DNA of 64,000 bases from Lytechinus pictus (Eukaryota; Echinodermata; Echinoidea; Temnopleuroida; Toxopneustidae), in assembly GCF_037042905.1 (NCBI RefSeq), contig NC_087249.1, positions 16,177,901 to 16,241,900 of the forward strand, in the 5' to 3' direction. Each line of letters opens with the position of its first letter. Within the stretch, counting starts at the first letter, position 1. Position numbers and translations under genes: made by a program. The notes beneath the pieces are model-generated. The model saw only the letters and a program-made list of their open reading frames with translations. It was not told where the DNA came from and searched no databases. This document shows positions 1-35,900 of the stretch, in pieces.

Positions 1-420
1 TATGCTGCAAAATCATACCAGAATAGATACTGCTTCAAACAATATTATCATCATAACTGCCATGATTTGGGATGTGAAGTGTGATAGCAGCTAATTATCC
101 TTTTCTGGAGCGCAGAATTTAGTTTTCTTTGAGAGAGAGAATAATTTTGAGAAGAAAGAGATTCCGAAAATGATGATAGCATGTTTTTTATTTTGCGTAT
201 CCTTATTTTCGTAGTTATAAATGCCTCCGAAAATTATCCATTATCATATTTTTTTGGGGGTAATCTTAGCCCCACTTTTCGACGTTAACAAAGTACGCCA
301 CTAATTATGGATAAATACCCTCTCCCCTTAAATGTATAAGTGTCTAAATCGACAGCTACTTCAAAAGCAAGCATTGCTTTTATAGTGGAGCCCCCTCATT
401 TTTGTTTCCGCATGAAATGT

Positions 421-855
421 TTTATACTGCTATTCTTCAAAATATTAATCCGTCATTGTTATACCTCATTTATATCACTGTGCATTTGTATGTTTGAATA
501 GAAATGAAATAAACTGATTATTGAATCGAATAAGGTCATTCTTCAAAATGTCAATCCGTCAGTTTTTATTTTTTGATGTATATTACTTTGCATGTATATG
601 TTTGAATAGAAATAGAAAATGGTAATTGAAATTGAATCGAATAATGTCATTCTTTAAAGTATCAAACGATCTGTTGTTGTTTTTTCTAATTTATATTACT
701 AAACATTTAAATTTTGGATAGAAATATAATAAAATAATTGAAATTGAGTCGAACAAGGTAATTCTTTCAAATGTCAATCCGTCAGTTTTGTTTGTATTAT
801 ACTATCTTGCATTTATTATGTTTAAATAGAGTGTGTCAAATAAATAATTACAGAA
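421..855. repeat. Minisatellite, about four units of roughly 111 bp
   Basis: Degenerate units start near 432, 538, 649 and 760. Each begins ATTCTTCAAAATGTCAATCC-like, continues with TATATTACTTTGCAT and ends TTGAATAGAAAT followed by TTGAATCGAA. The AATAAA-like runs in every unit recall tandem 3' tails of non-LTR retrotransposons, but no coding part is next to it. Positions 1-420 and 856-1771 hold nothing I recognise. Confidence 0.7.
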
Positions 856-1771
856 ATGGGAGATAAAGTTGTTCATCTAGAGAAACATCTTTTTGGAGAC
901 CCTGATTGAAAGAAAAACATTTAAGATTTTTGTATCTAAGTTAGTTAAGAATATACGAATCATTCTCTTTACAGAATGACTGCAGAATACCGGAAGAGAT
1001 CTTCCACTTGACAATTATGTAAAAATTCGAAATTCAACAGTTCAATTGTCTTACTTTATTTTCATTGATATTTGTTACAAGTATTCAAACTAATATCAAA
1101 ATGAACTAATGGTTACATGCCTAAAATAATAAGCATGGGATATAAAGTCACAATACCTCACCTTTCGTCCAAAACGAAGACATAAAGTCATTTTAGTCAT
1201 ACAAGAACCTACCTACGCATAGCTTTCTTCGGTCAAAATGACCTTTGAAATAATCCTGGGACTAGGAACCACCCCCTTTCAACAAGAGTAGAATTCCCTC
1301 CTCTTCCCTTTGTCGATATTTCAATATTTTATCATATTCTTTTATAATTCGGCTGCACAGCGATACAAAGTAAATTTGAGCAATTTTATACAAATAGAGT
1401 TAGACAAAATAAATTGACAAATAAATAACTCGAGTGAGGATAATCAAACAGTGAAGTCCGCAGAAGCTTTTATTTGAGCGAAAAGGTTTTCTGAAAGGTT
1501 GTATATTATAGGTCAGTTGTATACCGTTCAGCGCATTATGCAAGCAATTCGGCTTCCAGGAGACTCGCGTAATTGTGTTAACAATTGACCATGAATCTTT
1601 GAACGTTAAAGAAGTAATTAAATCAGAGTCGATTTTAGATTGGAACTGTGCTACAGAATTAACACCATGCCTTGCAGTCAACAGAACAAACAATAATTGG
1701 TTATATTCCATATGCTGGAAGCTGTACATTTGGAAATTCTAAAAATGACTTGTTTGCAGGACTATTTCAAT

Positions 1772-23633
<21,862 letters not shown>

Positions 23634-26600
23634 TTTTGCAATCTGAACTAGAGTAATAATTATCAGATAAGAAAAGATTTATCAATTATTGTTGGCAGAA
23701 AAATATAATCAATTGAATGATTGTCATAATGATAATTCCATATAATCAATCGGTAGATATTTTCATCTTCTGCTACTGGAAGACAATTTGATACAATGTT
23801 GAAGAGTTGTGTGTATCAGGAGCCGCGAAACGGTTTTGAAAGTGCGGGGCTGAGCTGAAAGTTTGGGGGGATGACAATGTACAAAATCCATAATCAGATG
23901 GTCATTTGTACGTTTTTGTACACGGATTTGGAAAAAAACGCTGGCCCCTATGTATACATTCTGATAAATAGGAACTATTTGGGTTTTTTTTTCAATTGAT
24001 GTTAAACTCGACTTTATGTCCAAGTAAGGAATGATTTTTTTTGTCCATGATGCCATAATACAACAAGAGTTGCAGTAATTTTCTGAGCAAATACCTTTTA
24101 GGTTGAGTAACCATGGAAATGTGAGTAGAGAGTGTTTATTGTACAATTTACATGTTACTTCAAGTAAATATATGTTTCCAATATATTTCACTGCAGCTTA
24201 TGGCCATCTGGATTAAGGTTACGTCATTAGTTATGTAGGATGCATATTCAAGTAAACGATTGTTCAGATATTTTGTTGATAAATTTGACACCAAATTGAA
24301 AGAGGCATAGGAAATTTGAAAGTATGAAAATGTGGAATCATTTGTATTTCCCAAATGTGTTTATTTGTGCAGTAATTCAACAGACCCGACTAGAGGCTTA
24401 AAAATGACTCACAAAGGTTACATGACAATCAATATCAAGGTACAGGTATGTGGATTTTTTAATATCAATGTTAATCTCTCAGGTGCTGATGTAAATAAAA
24501 ATATCCATGGGCCAGTAGTTTAGATTGCTTTAAATGGTCCTACTCTGTCAATATCTGTTTCAAATTTTGGTATTTAGTTTAAAAAAATAATTAACACAAT
24601 ATTATATAATGCAAAATAGTGTATTTGTAGAAAAATAAATGAAAACGTTTTGAAACATGTGTCTTTTTTTAAAGAGTTTAACAAGAAATAAGATAAGATA
24701 TCAAATTCATTTCAAAGTTTTAGTTCATCAAGACATAATGAAAATCTGTGACGTCTGAAGATGTTGCTACTGATTTGCATATCAATAAATAAATGTAACT
24801 ATCATTAATGTTATTATCACTATTATTATTGTTATTTTTATTGCATACCACAACTTATTAAAAGCGCAAATACAATATACATGTACAAGTGACTTATCAT
24901 TGTAACGCTTAGAGTCTCCTCTTTCGTCTGATATAACTAACATGTTTAAATTGATTAATGGATACCAAGAGTGAAATGGAGGTCAAAAAGAAAATCACAT
25001 GTATTAATTTTTTAATATCTTTTCTTTAATTTATTAAACTCAATTACAGAAGTCCATAACATTTCATGAAACAGACGATTGATGACGTGTTTTCGCGAAT
25101 TTCTTACCATAGCAAATGTACGGCTTACATGGGAATTTCGTTTATAATCTAATAGGAATTTTTATGTTGTATTTGTGATTTAGTTAAGATATATCATCGA
25201 TAATGCTCGGTTTCTACTTTTTTGTATAAATACACTGTATAATAAGTAAGATTAGGTTCGATATTTCATATATCATGCAATTTTATGCTTTATGTTTTCA
25301 AAAGAATTGTGTTGTGTGGTGTATGTTATCAAATGAAAAAAAAAAGCTGTGAACGACTACTTTTAGGTCATTCATGTGCAGAGGCTGAAATTATGTAAGA
25401 AGGTGAAACTATGTAAGAGGGTGTGTGTGTGGGTGGATGCATGTGGGTGTGTGTGTGCATCACCCTTTTTCTCAGAAATCATCTGAATGAAAATTGTCCT
25501 GTACTTTCAGTACCAAAGTATGCAAGTATTGGAGGGATTGGTAATGATGTGTGAGTGGGGCTGTGTGTATGACCATTCGTGGGGAGGGTGTGTGACGTGC
25601 ATAAGTTTATGTTTTTGTTATGGCGGTTTGCGTGTGCAATAGAGGTTAGGGATGGTGCACGCCCGAACCCTAGATTGTTTGTGCGCGTGTGTGAGAAAGA
25701 AAAATTAACGTTTTGTGTGTATGTTTAACACATCTCACCCTAACACCTACATATTTCTCTTTTCCATCGTGCTTACTATCATTTCTCCCTGTTTTACTTT
25801 CATTAATTCAGTGCAATTCTGCGAAAATTTGAATGGAGACCGCATACTTTTGATCAGCTCGACCTTGCCAGACATTATCTCACAACTGAAAAATGTCCGT
25901 CAAATTTATATCGCTTTATTATATTTACTGCTCTTCAATAAATCTGTTTTAAAGTCTTTTTTAGGGGCGTTGCGTACCGGGTTCGATTTGATACCTTACC
26001 TCAATGAAAATCATGTAATTCAACAAAAATTAATAAGGTTTATAATAATCATAATAATAATTACTCCAATCAAAAATTATTTTTGTATAACACTTTTAAA
26101 ATGAAGTCTTGGGAGGAAGTAGGGTCTTCATTGATCTCCAAAATTCATGTATTTTTCGCCTTGCATCCGGTTTTCTGTTCCAGGAAAAGTATTTTTTATT
26201 CATTTGGTGTTGGTTTTGTTTGGCACTAATTTATCTTGTATATTCTGTGCATTTAAACTTAAAATGCTGCCCTCCTTACTCCATCCCTGTTCTGAACATT
26301 TTATGCTGATACACATTCTTTGTGGATATCATCGTGACTCGTTAGAGCTCATGAAACCATCATAAATGTTGTCCCTTAGACTTTACAGATTACGTGTCAT
26401 ACAGTGAACTTTATTTTTCTTCTCTTTGAAAAAGGATAAAAGGTTTGTGTTCTATCAATAATGTACACAAAACTACGTTATATAATTTGCCATTATGCTC
26501 ACTAACAATCCTTTTAATGTTAAGGAGTGGGATTGTCATGAGTAACATTTTGAGTCTTAGACCTAACCTTTATGTAATAGAGTAGATCTCGGCTTCTTGC

Positions 26601-27469
26601 TGCAGTGAAAAATCTCCCAGAAACACAAGTTATATCACTTTGGAATGCGAAGGAATTGATAAATTGGTATACAAGATATTTTCATAATTAGTTGTACATT
26701 ATAACAATAATTAGTATTAGTAGTATTAGTATTATTAATATTATTATTATTACATTATCGTGTTATGAACATTTGAGATGAAACCTGGCGTTCAATATGG
26801 TTGCTGATAATGATTCAAACTATTCCTTGCAGAGTTCGTATTAAACAATATCCTGGTTGTGCAAGTTGTAATCATCCTTTCGAACACGTACTGTGATCAT
26901 CATAGTCAAGGGGTCCATTTCATAAAGTTTGTTACAAAAAGAAATGAGCAATAAAGGTTTACAGCTAATGAAATCGTTCAGTTTGATTGGCTGATAGTGA
27001 ACTTGTTATAGATATTGTACATTTGTTATATCAAGTCTTTATGTAATTGGAATCAGTTGATCAAAAAAAGGTGTTTCCGAAATGCAGTAAGTATCTGTTT
27101 TGGCAAGGGGGTGCATTTTTTCCATTTTTATTTCTTTAAAGGTAATTATGTCAGGCCAGTAAATCTTCCATAAAACCCACCTCGTAACAAACAATGTAAG
27201 CAACTTCTATTGCATTCTTTTTTAATTTAATGATTCTAAGGGGCGTTTAATAATCATGCACAATTGTTTGAATAAGAAGGCGATAATAACCAGTTAGATT
27301 AAAACGAGTGCCAAATCCGAGTATTAAAAATTATATTATAAAATACGTGAACCGGCTTACAGTACCCCAGATTGATACGGTGTGCGAGATTATTCTGAAT
27401 GATATTGGAAGTCGAACTCGGGAAGTCACAAATAGAGTTAAATTTTCCTGGAATTAGACTTTTATAACG
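23634..27469. other. 3' flank of gene 1 and intergenic region
   Basis: The region is AT-rich, with (GT)n-like sequence at about 25415-25465 and an (ATT)n run near 26712-26752. No exon, tRNA or conserved RNA was recognised. The promoter of gene 2 should lie at its right end, but no clear TATA box or initiator is visible. Confidence 0.5.
24784..24789 (+). promoter_or_regulatory. Candidate polyadenylation signal(s) of gene 1
   Basis: AATAAA occurs here, about 1.15 kb after the stop, and again at 24634-24639. Either could end the transcript. AT-rich sequence makes chance matches common, so this is only a candidate. Confidence 0.25.
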
Positions 27470-27509
27470 ATGATTTTGCCGAGGATAGTACTGGTTGCTG
27501 TAGTGTTCG
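27470..27509 (+). CDS. Gene 2 exon 1: start codon and signal peptide
   Basis: ATG at 27470 reads MILPRIVLVAVVF and one base of Gly, then GTAAGT, phase 1. The next exon continues AACDAG, giving a plausible signal peptidase site after the small residues GAA. The hydrophobic core and phase match gene 1 exon 1. Confidence 0.78.
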
Positions 27510-30500
27510 GTAAGTATAATTTCAAGTTTAGTGATACCAACTCTGTATTAATCTAACTTTATTCAAGAAAAATGAAAACGTTTTTTTTTTAAATACATAT
27601 ATACACTGCAAAAAACTCTGGTGTTGTTTTCACATCAGCCCGGAATCTATATATTTCCACACCAGAGAAGTGTTAAACAACACCAGTTTCGTTTTGGTCT
27701 AACACCAGATAGGTGTTTATACAACATTAATTGGTATCAAAACAGCATCAATTTGATTCCAAACTGGTGTTGTTTCAATACTTCTCTGGTGTGGACATAT
27801 ATTGATTCCGGGCTGGTGTTAAATCAACACCGGAGTTTTTGCAGTGTATGGATGGCGCAATTGTCATAATTACTAAGGCCTCGAAAGGTCTCATGTTTAG
27901 CATTTCTATTATTCTACCAATTTTCCAACTGAATTACTCTTAAATGATTACTTGGAAATTCCTGAAATTTTCACAAAAAAATCCTCTTATTATCCTTTCG
28001 TTGACATATTATTGTTATGACGGTTAATACCAATCAGCCTCTGAGTGTCGCATGGCCATTCCCACTTTCATATTATTCCAACTTGGACTTGCGAGCGAGC
28101 TAAAGAATTCTCGCATTTCCCACATTCCTGAAACCTAGAATATATAGCTTTATTGAAAGAAAAAGTGAAGAAATAAATATTATTTGTCCTAAGTAGCATA
28201 GACATAAAGGATTAATTACTTAATCTACACAAAACATTCTAGAAGCGTTACTTTAGTTTTAAAGGTATGTTTGAAAGTAAATATATGTATATAATATATA
28301 TATATCATTCGAAATAATTATTATATTTTATCTCGGAAATGGACTGTTATTGTAAAATAAAGGAACTCAATAACGCGTGTTAAAATAAAAAATGAAATGA
28401 ATCAGAGCAACTTAATTGCTAGGAATTAACGATCACGAAAGCAGAAATATGAGATAAAAATCAATTCTCTGGGGGCATTAATAGATTCCAATAAACGGAT
28501 AATCGAATAGTGTAATGTACTGGAGGAAAAGTGAAATGTGCAAATTAGGTGTAGAAGCGATACAATACATTGATTGGTTCATTCATTCATTTATTTATTC
28601 CCGGTGAAAGCCCTATTCAGCTGCAAGGCTGTTTTATAAAGGGGTCTGCAAACGAACAGAAACGCAAATCTTACATACGACAATGAAATATACATGATAT
28701 GCAAAGATTAATAAGAATTACTGATAACAAAATGGACAAACAAATTAGAAATAAAATGTGTGCACATGTAAATTCAAGATATAAAATCATAACATTTGTT
28801 CATATTCAAAATTGCTTCGTTTCAAAGATTTTTTTAAATAGTACTACAAAAATTTACTTTCTCGCGTAACATATTTCATTATGGAAAATAAGTTACTTAA
28901 CCCTCAATCTCCCGGGGTATTCTGATTCTTGTCATTCCCGGAGGGGGCCATTATGGCCCCCCCCCCCTTAAGATCTCAGCCGTTGATTGCGCGATCACAA
29001 CGAAAATTTGCATGATGGTAGAGAATGACGTAATCTACGCAGGTGCATTGGTAAATTTCACTGAATTCATATATTTTTATTTTATATGAATTAATTATGC
29101 TAATTTATTCATGAAATCATACTTTTTGCTCTGATTCACTAAATAAAGCTCCTAGAATGCTATTTTTTGGTGAAAATATTCATTATAGCATTCCTAACAA
29201 TTGTGAATGAAAAGAATTCTGGTACCAAGACCGATTTCTTATGTATTTTATTGTTTTTTAAATTTCTTATGTATTTCGTTGTTTTTTTACTTTTTGTTTT
29301 TTATTGTTTTTTCAATGGAAATCTTTCCAGACTTAATTCTAATCATAAACAAGGCAAAATTAATTAAGTTTGATCATTAAAAATAGAAATAATGATACAT
29401 TTATGAATTTTGGCCAAGTACACAATTTGCATTGGATTTGTACATGAAATCACGTTTATGAGCAATTTTGGGTCTGACATGCACTTACATAATGTTGCGT
29501 AATGTCGTAACCGCGTACCCGGGCGTCACAAATTTGGTCTCAAAATTTGCGTGAGACTTGAAAGTAAAAAGTCAGTGAGCGGCGAGGTCAAAAAATTTTG
29601 CGCAGCAGATATATCGCAAAAATTGTCGAGGGGGGGGCCATAATGCCCCCCCCCCCCGGGAGAATTTGGGTTAAAATACATATCCTTATTCAACATAAGG
29701 TACACTGTAAAAAAATATTGGGTAAAATCTTACTGGACAATATGCTTCCGGCGTAGGGTAAAATACAGCCCAAAATTGGTTGGACACAATTTGGACACAA
29801 TTATGATTACCCTCGTGGTGGTAAAAAATTTCCCAAATTTTTTTTAAGTGTATATGTCTTAGTTATACGATTAGACGGACTTTGCTGATCGCCATTAATT
29901 CTCAGACCAAATTTTTAGAGTGAAATTTAGAGTGAAACATATTATAGACACATTATTAACTTCTGAAGCCTATTTTCATTTGAAGCTGCTTGCGATGCGG
30001 GAATGACGTGCAACTTCAAACGGGACATGTGCGGCTACACGCAAGAATCAACGGACGACTTCGATTGGATCCGCCAAAATGGTTCGAACAGCGTGGAGGG
30101 AACAGGAACCGGGCCTCCGGCAGATAGAACAGACGGTACCAGCCAAGGTAAGCATCTCTTCCTATTTAATGTTTCAGAGAATTTATTTCTTCATGAGTAG
30201 CAAACTCTACTTTGTCATGTGTACGTTAAGTATATTTTGAATAGGAGTAGGGGGCGGGACCTATTTTTTATCATTCGAATGATTACATGGGTAACATAGT
30301 CATACGAAAATTCCTCTCGTTTATATGGTCATCTTTCTTTTCTGTTCCTTTCGTTATCGCCATCCTCAGATTGTTTTTATTTTATTCATCCTTTTTTACT
30401 ACCTTAAAAATTGATAGGGGTGGATGTCTGCTGTAGAGCCACCCCTGTGTAGTGTTTACTTTAAAATGTTGAGCATGCTTTATGTTTCGTACGGACGAGA

Positions 30501-32918
30501 CAAAGTACAACATCCTATTTGATTAATATTTGCAATATCGAATGTTTGTTCATGTTTTTACAAAACATAATTTGCTCGGTTTTATTTATTGTTTATTTAA
30601 ATAAAAAAAGTTTAAAAAGTTTATCGTATTCTAGCATTTCTGATTTTATAAGTTCACGGAGAATTAATGTTTTTTTGTAAAAATAAGCTCCTATATTACA
30701 TTCTCGAAAAAAACAATATGTGTATTGCCTGTGCAGAAAGGAAAAAAGGATGGACATCAGAAATATACCACTTCATGTCGGATCTTACATGGACGAGGTT
30801 AAAACCAGAAAAATTAAGAAATTGTATATATCCGATTGAATTTATTTTATATACTTCTGTAAAAGAGTTTGTACACTGCAATCTCCATCGGTAATTTATG
30901 CATGTCATTTTATTCTTTGCAATTCTTCTCTCTAGCTTTTTTTTTTTTTAATCATTTCTTTAGCATTACTTCTGTCTCTTGTTTTATGAGTTTTTCGGTC
31001 GTTTTTTTTTTCATCCTTCTTCTATAGTTTCTCCGTTTGGCACTTCAGAGTACCTCCAATAGACCCGTTCTCTTCATATTTTACTCACTTGATTACCTCT
31101 TCCATTCCAGTCCTTTTTAAACTTCTTCATTGGTTATCCTCTCTAAAAGTTGTTATTTCACCTTACTAGGCATTTCTTGTTTATTTGCAACATTATGACT
31201 CTTGTCATCTTATTATGTTGCTTATTTTTTAATTGTATTCGCATTTTTGTTTCATCTTATTTCAAATATTAATTGTTATAAGCCTTTAATGAGAGTAGTT
31301 TTCAAATAATCAGTAGCCTATACAATACCAACCGTTTTAGACAATCTATGATACATAGAATATTTTTTTCACATGATTTTATAGCCAAATTCCAAATTAT
31401 GCTGACGGGTCGATAATTGTTTTATTGATTCTTTCTAAAGATAAACAACGTACTACCAGATTTGCATTATTTTCGCACTTACTACAAGCTAGCGTTTGAT
31501 CGTGTTATAACATAACTGTTCTTTCATGACAACATCCTCCATTACTTACTAAAATTTTGTAATATGTAGGCCCCCTATATCATTGTCCATGAAGTAAATT
31601 TGGTTCTTTATAAATGCTTGTGCCATTACGGGTTATCGCGTCCGGTCGGGCAATCGCGTAACCCGACCATTTGAGAAAAGGGCCCCCTAAATTTCCGAAA
31701 TGTCGGGTCCAGTTTACCCGATGTTTTGTGAAAATTATAGCCAAATATACAAAAGGTCGGGTAAACCAGACCCGATGTTTCAGGAAATTAGGAAACCCTT
31801 TTCTCGAATGGTCGGGTAACGCGATTGCCCGACCGGACGCGATAACCGGGTGTGATGGCACAAGCCCTTTAAAAACTGCTTAAGGACGTTCCACAGTTAA
31901 AATGAAGTCCATGTCATTTTCACCAAATTTTGCAGAGAGTTACTTTGGTTTCTATGCATTATAAAAATGCAAAAATAATATAGCTTTTATGTGCTTTTTT
32001 TTTCTTCGGGACTTCAAAGTCGCCGTATTTTAATGATCTGAAATGTTGCGCAATCATGAGAATTATGCCTCTCTTATGGGGTGTTGCAAGAAAGTTACGT
32101 TGCAATTGATTGCTAATCGACTGCAACTTTGCAGCCGATTCCGATCAACTGCAACTAGCAATCAATCGCCAATTTGCGTTGCAAGAAAAAGGCTTGCGAT
32201 TGAACGCAAGTTGCAGCTGATTTGCAGACGATTTACAGCTGTAAACAGGGTCTGCAGCACAAGACTAGCCGAAAAAGCAAAATAATGGCTTGCAACAATC
32301 CTGGATCTGGAAGAGAGTAAGTAGAAAATATTCATTTTTCAGACAATTCTTTCTCCATTATGTATGTTTTCAGAGAATTTATATATTTTAGACCTATGCC
32401 AGGGAAAAATTTATTTTGCAAAAAGTGAAAATGTATCTTTATCGCCGGTCGAAATTTCACCTTCAACACATTTTCTACCGCACAGTTTTAATCCCAGTCC
32501 CACACTTTACTTTTTGTGTCGGTAATGCACGGTTGTATCAACAACACGGCAGGTCACTGCCGGTGCAGTGCTGTTAAAAATCACCCTGAAGCAAGTAAAT
32601 GTGTAGGCTCTAATTATGTATGAAGCATCGAAAATGACCTTTAAAGATTATTTTTGTTCCTATTTGAAATGATTTTTTAAGTAAATAGAAATTAAAGACT
32701 TCCAGTACTAGTACTTTACTACCTTCTAATTTTTTTTTCCACAAGAAAAAAAATCCTCTCCAGCTCCATTTATCTCTCTTTTTTAAGAGTCTGTCTAACG
32801 TTAACCTCCCTTTTTATGACTTTCCTTGGCCTGGCCTGGGATAAAGTGAAAATTTTGCTGTTTCGACTTTTGTCTTTGGAGGATTAAAAAAATATAGGCC
32901 TAGGCCTATATTTTTATA

Positions 32919-32951
<33 letters not shown>

Positions 32952-35900
32952 TTTTTTTTTGGGGGGGGGGTTTTCCAGATTCCACATATCTCGCCAGACA
33001 AAAAAAACAACAAAGGTATAGGGGGTCTACATGTATTGGGCTACTTTTCAGAATCTATTGGCCACATTCTTGGGGAAGTTTTAACATTGAATAGGGAGTT
33101 ACCCGCCCAGGGCTCTTTTAAAAATTTCTTACGGGCAGATTGCTCAAGAGGACAGTCTATTTGTGTCGTTGATTTGTAATGATGTGCCGTATGAGTCACA
33201 TTTTTAATATCCATCACATATAAATATAAAAAGATATACATTTACATGATGTAGGCCCAAATACATTTATTTTTTAGATTCAATATGTACATCTACTATG
33301 CCGGGAGGGGAGGTACTTAGATTTGGTTTGGACAAAGGTGTGCGGCTGAAGGTTCGAAACCCGTACCCATATTTACAGGCCATTTTGGCTAAAAAGTTAC
33401 CCATTATTAAGGATTCATTACAGGGGCGGATCCAGGATTTCCAAAGGGGGGGGGCACATTTTCGCCTGGAAAACTTGACAAGCAAAAACAAAAAATGTTT
33501 AAGGACATTATCTAGAAATTGGGCCATGTTTAGGGATTTTCCAGCATAAAACCATACCTCATGTTTAGGGATTTCTTCCAAAATGGCGACCCATTCCTGC
33601 GACATATCCCCATATGCCTTATTTCGTGAATACCCCCCCGCCCCCCCGGCTACTAAGTAGCTGACTCTTAACTTGATTTTTATGCAAGCACATGAGGTGC
33701 TATATAGATGACAGATTTTTTTTTCACTTTAAATTGTTTAATGGATGATTAGAATGCTTTTCCAGGTGCTTTCAGTTAAAGGGTGTCTCATATGGTGCAT
33801 CATTATTAATATTGAATGCATAATCATGATTTTTTTTTACATCCTTTACATCAAGCACAATACTCGGGGGGGGGCATATGGTCCCCCTTGACATTTTTCA
33901 GAATAAATCTGCCACTCAACATTTTATTACCGCACCGCTGACTGACGTTTTACTTTTAAGTCTCATGCAACTTTTGAGACCAAATTTGCAATTCCCAGGT
34001 GCAGGGTCAGGAAATTTTGCAACATTGTGTTTGTTTAAGTAAATGTAAGACAAAAACATGATTACATGTAAAAAGTCAATATTCATAATTGGGTAATTTT
34101 TATTGACAATAGTAATTTAATGTCACTGATGAACTTTGTCTTGAAATTAACAATTAACAAAAATACATTTAAGAAGTTAAGAAAAAATATATAAAAAAAA
34201 ACATGAAAGGAATTTATTTTGATACCAGATTTTTTAAAGTAAAGTTGTTAGGAATGCTCTGGAAAGGAATATGTACACCAAAATTAATACTTCTATTACG
34301 AGCTTTTTTTAGTAAATTAAAGCAAAAGGTATGATATCATACATTTTTTAATTGCGCCACCCATGGCTGAGGAACCATAGTGCCCCTCCCCAGGCCAGAA
34401 GTGACTTTAATCAAAACACACTGGGACTACTATAATGATTAACACACTGGCAACTGAGCTTAACTTGTATATTAATATCATGAACATGTTTTATCTTTTT
34501 GCTTTTTGCTTTTAATTGCTTACTACAGTTATGATGACAAAGAAGTCTGGAATAAACAAGAAACCTCCGAACCACCATAACTGTGTCTGCTACAATGTGT
34601 GTTCTTGCAACCAGCTGATTGATTCATTTTATCAACTCTCAAATGGTAGGTTACATGTAAACTGTATTATTATTAATAATTCACCATGATCGTAATGCGG
34701 ATGGGGGTGAAATCTGTACACATTAACCCAAGGATAATGCAAAATGAAAAAGGCAAACACAAATCTCTATCTTGACTTGGACTTCTCAGCAATGAAGACA
34801 CCCCCATTGAGGGGGGGGGAGGGGGTGGTTGTTGTGCTCATCCAAGGTGTACTGTATGGAATTGTCTATTTTGCTTTCATTGATTTAATTTATTGCATAT
34901 TTTAATTTCCATGATTCATTTATTTGGGGAAAAACAATCAGTTTTCACACTTTTTTAGATTACATCATGGCAAATTGCCAATTATTATGGTCTCGGGAGT
35001 AAGCCACTATCCCTCTATCATATCATCTTGTCGGTGCAAACAACGCCCTTACCAGCAGGCATAGGGGCATTTCTGCACTGATGGGGTGCACAAAAATGTT
35101 TTGCTAAGGGCGTTCTTGCACTGAAAGGACAAAATTTGAACTAACCCAAGCTATGTATGGTTATGGGCTTGCATTATTTCCTTTATTATTATTTTTTTAT
35201 GAACAGGTTGATTATCAGAACTGAATTCAGAGCTGCTCCTGTCTGTAGTAACATCATTATTAGAGTGGACTTCAGAATGAGGGCGTTGCTTGTTTAAAAA
35301 CTTCACTCCATGGAGCTCTCCAAATTCATCTCAAATTAGACTGCTTCTGGAAACCAGATTTGTTCCTTCAAGCAGAGACGCTTGTGGCTTTCCTGACTGG
35401 ACTTCTATGGATTCTTCTTGCCAACATTAAGGACTGTGGGCTGACATTCAGTGGTAAAACACTTGATGAAGATGATATGAATTTTTATTTGATATAAAAT
35501 TCCTCAGGAGTAAGAAACAATGAAAATTAAAAATAAAAGGTCCATCAATAATGAATGTCTTGAGCAGTGTTCTTTTTGTGCACAGATCAATGGATCTTTT
35601 CATTTCCAAGCAGGGATGTAGTCAATGCTGACCTCAAGACAACATTTTGCTGGCCTTGGTCCGAGTCACTGTACAGAATCTATGGGAATCTCTCTCAAGC
35701 TGCCTCATGACTCGGAAGAATCAGCCTCGACCTCATCCCTGTATGCAAGTGTGATATATATCTACCATGCAATCTCATGATTAAAGAGAGAGAAACAAGA
35801 GAGCTTCAGATTTTGAAGTGTAGCAATCTCCTGAAATGTATGTTTTATTTGAAAATCAAACTAAAATAACTTAATTGGGCATGTTATTCATTATGATATT

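Noticed and set aside
31580..31883. Overlapping open frames on both strands near 31.6-31.9 kb
   Set aside because: They are the two faces of a perfect palindrome MITE. The encoded peptides are reflections of each other, with no other support.
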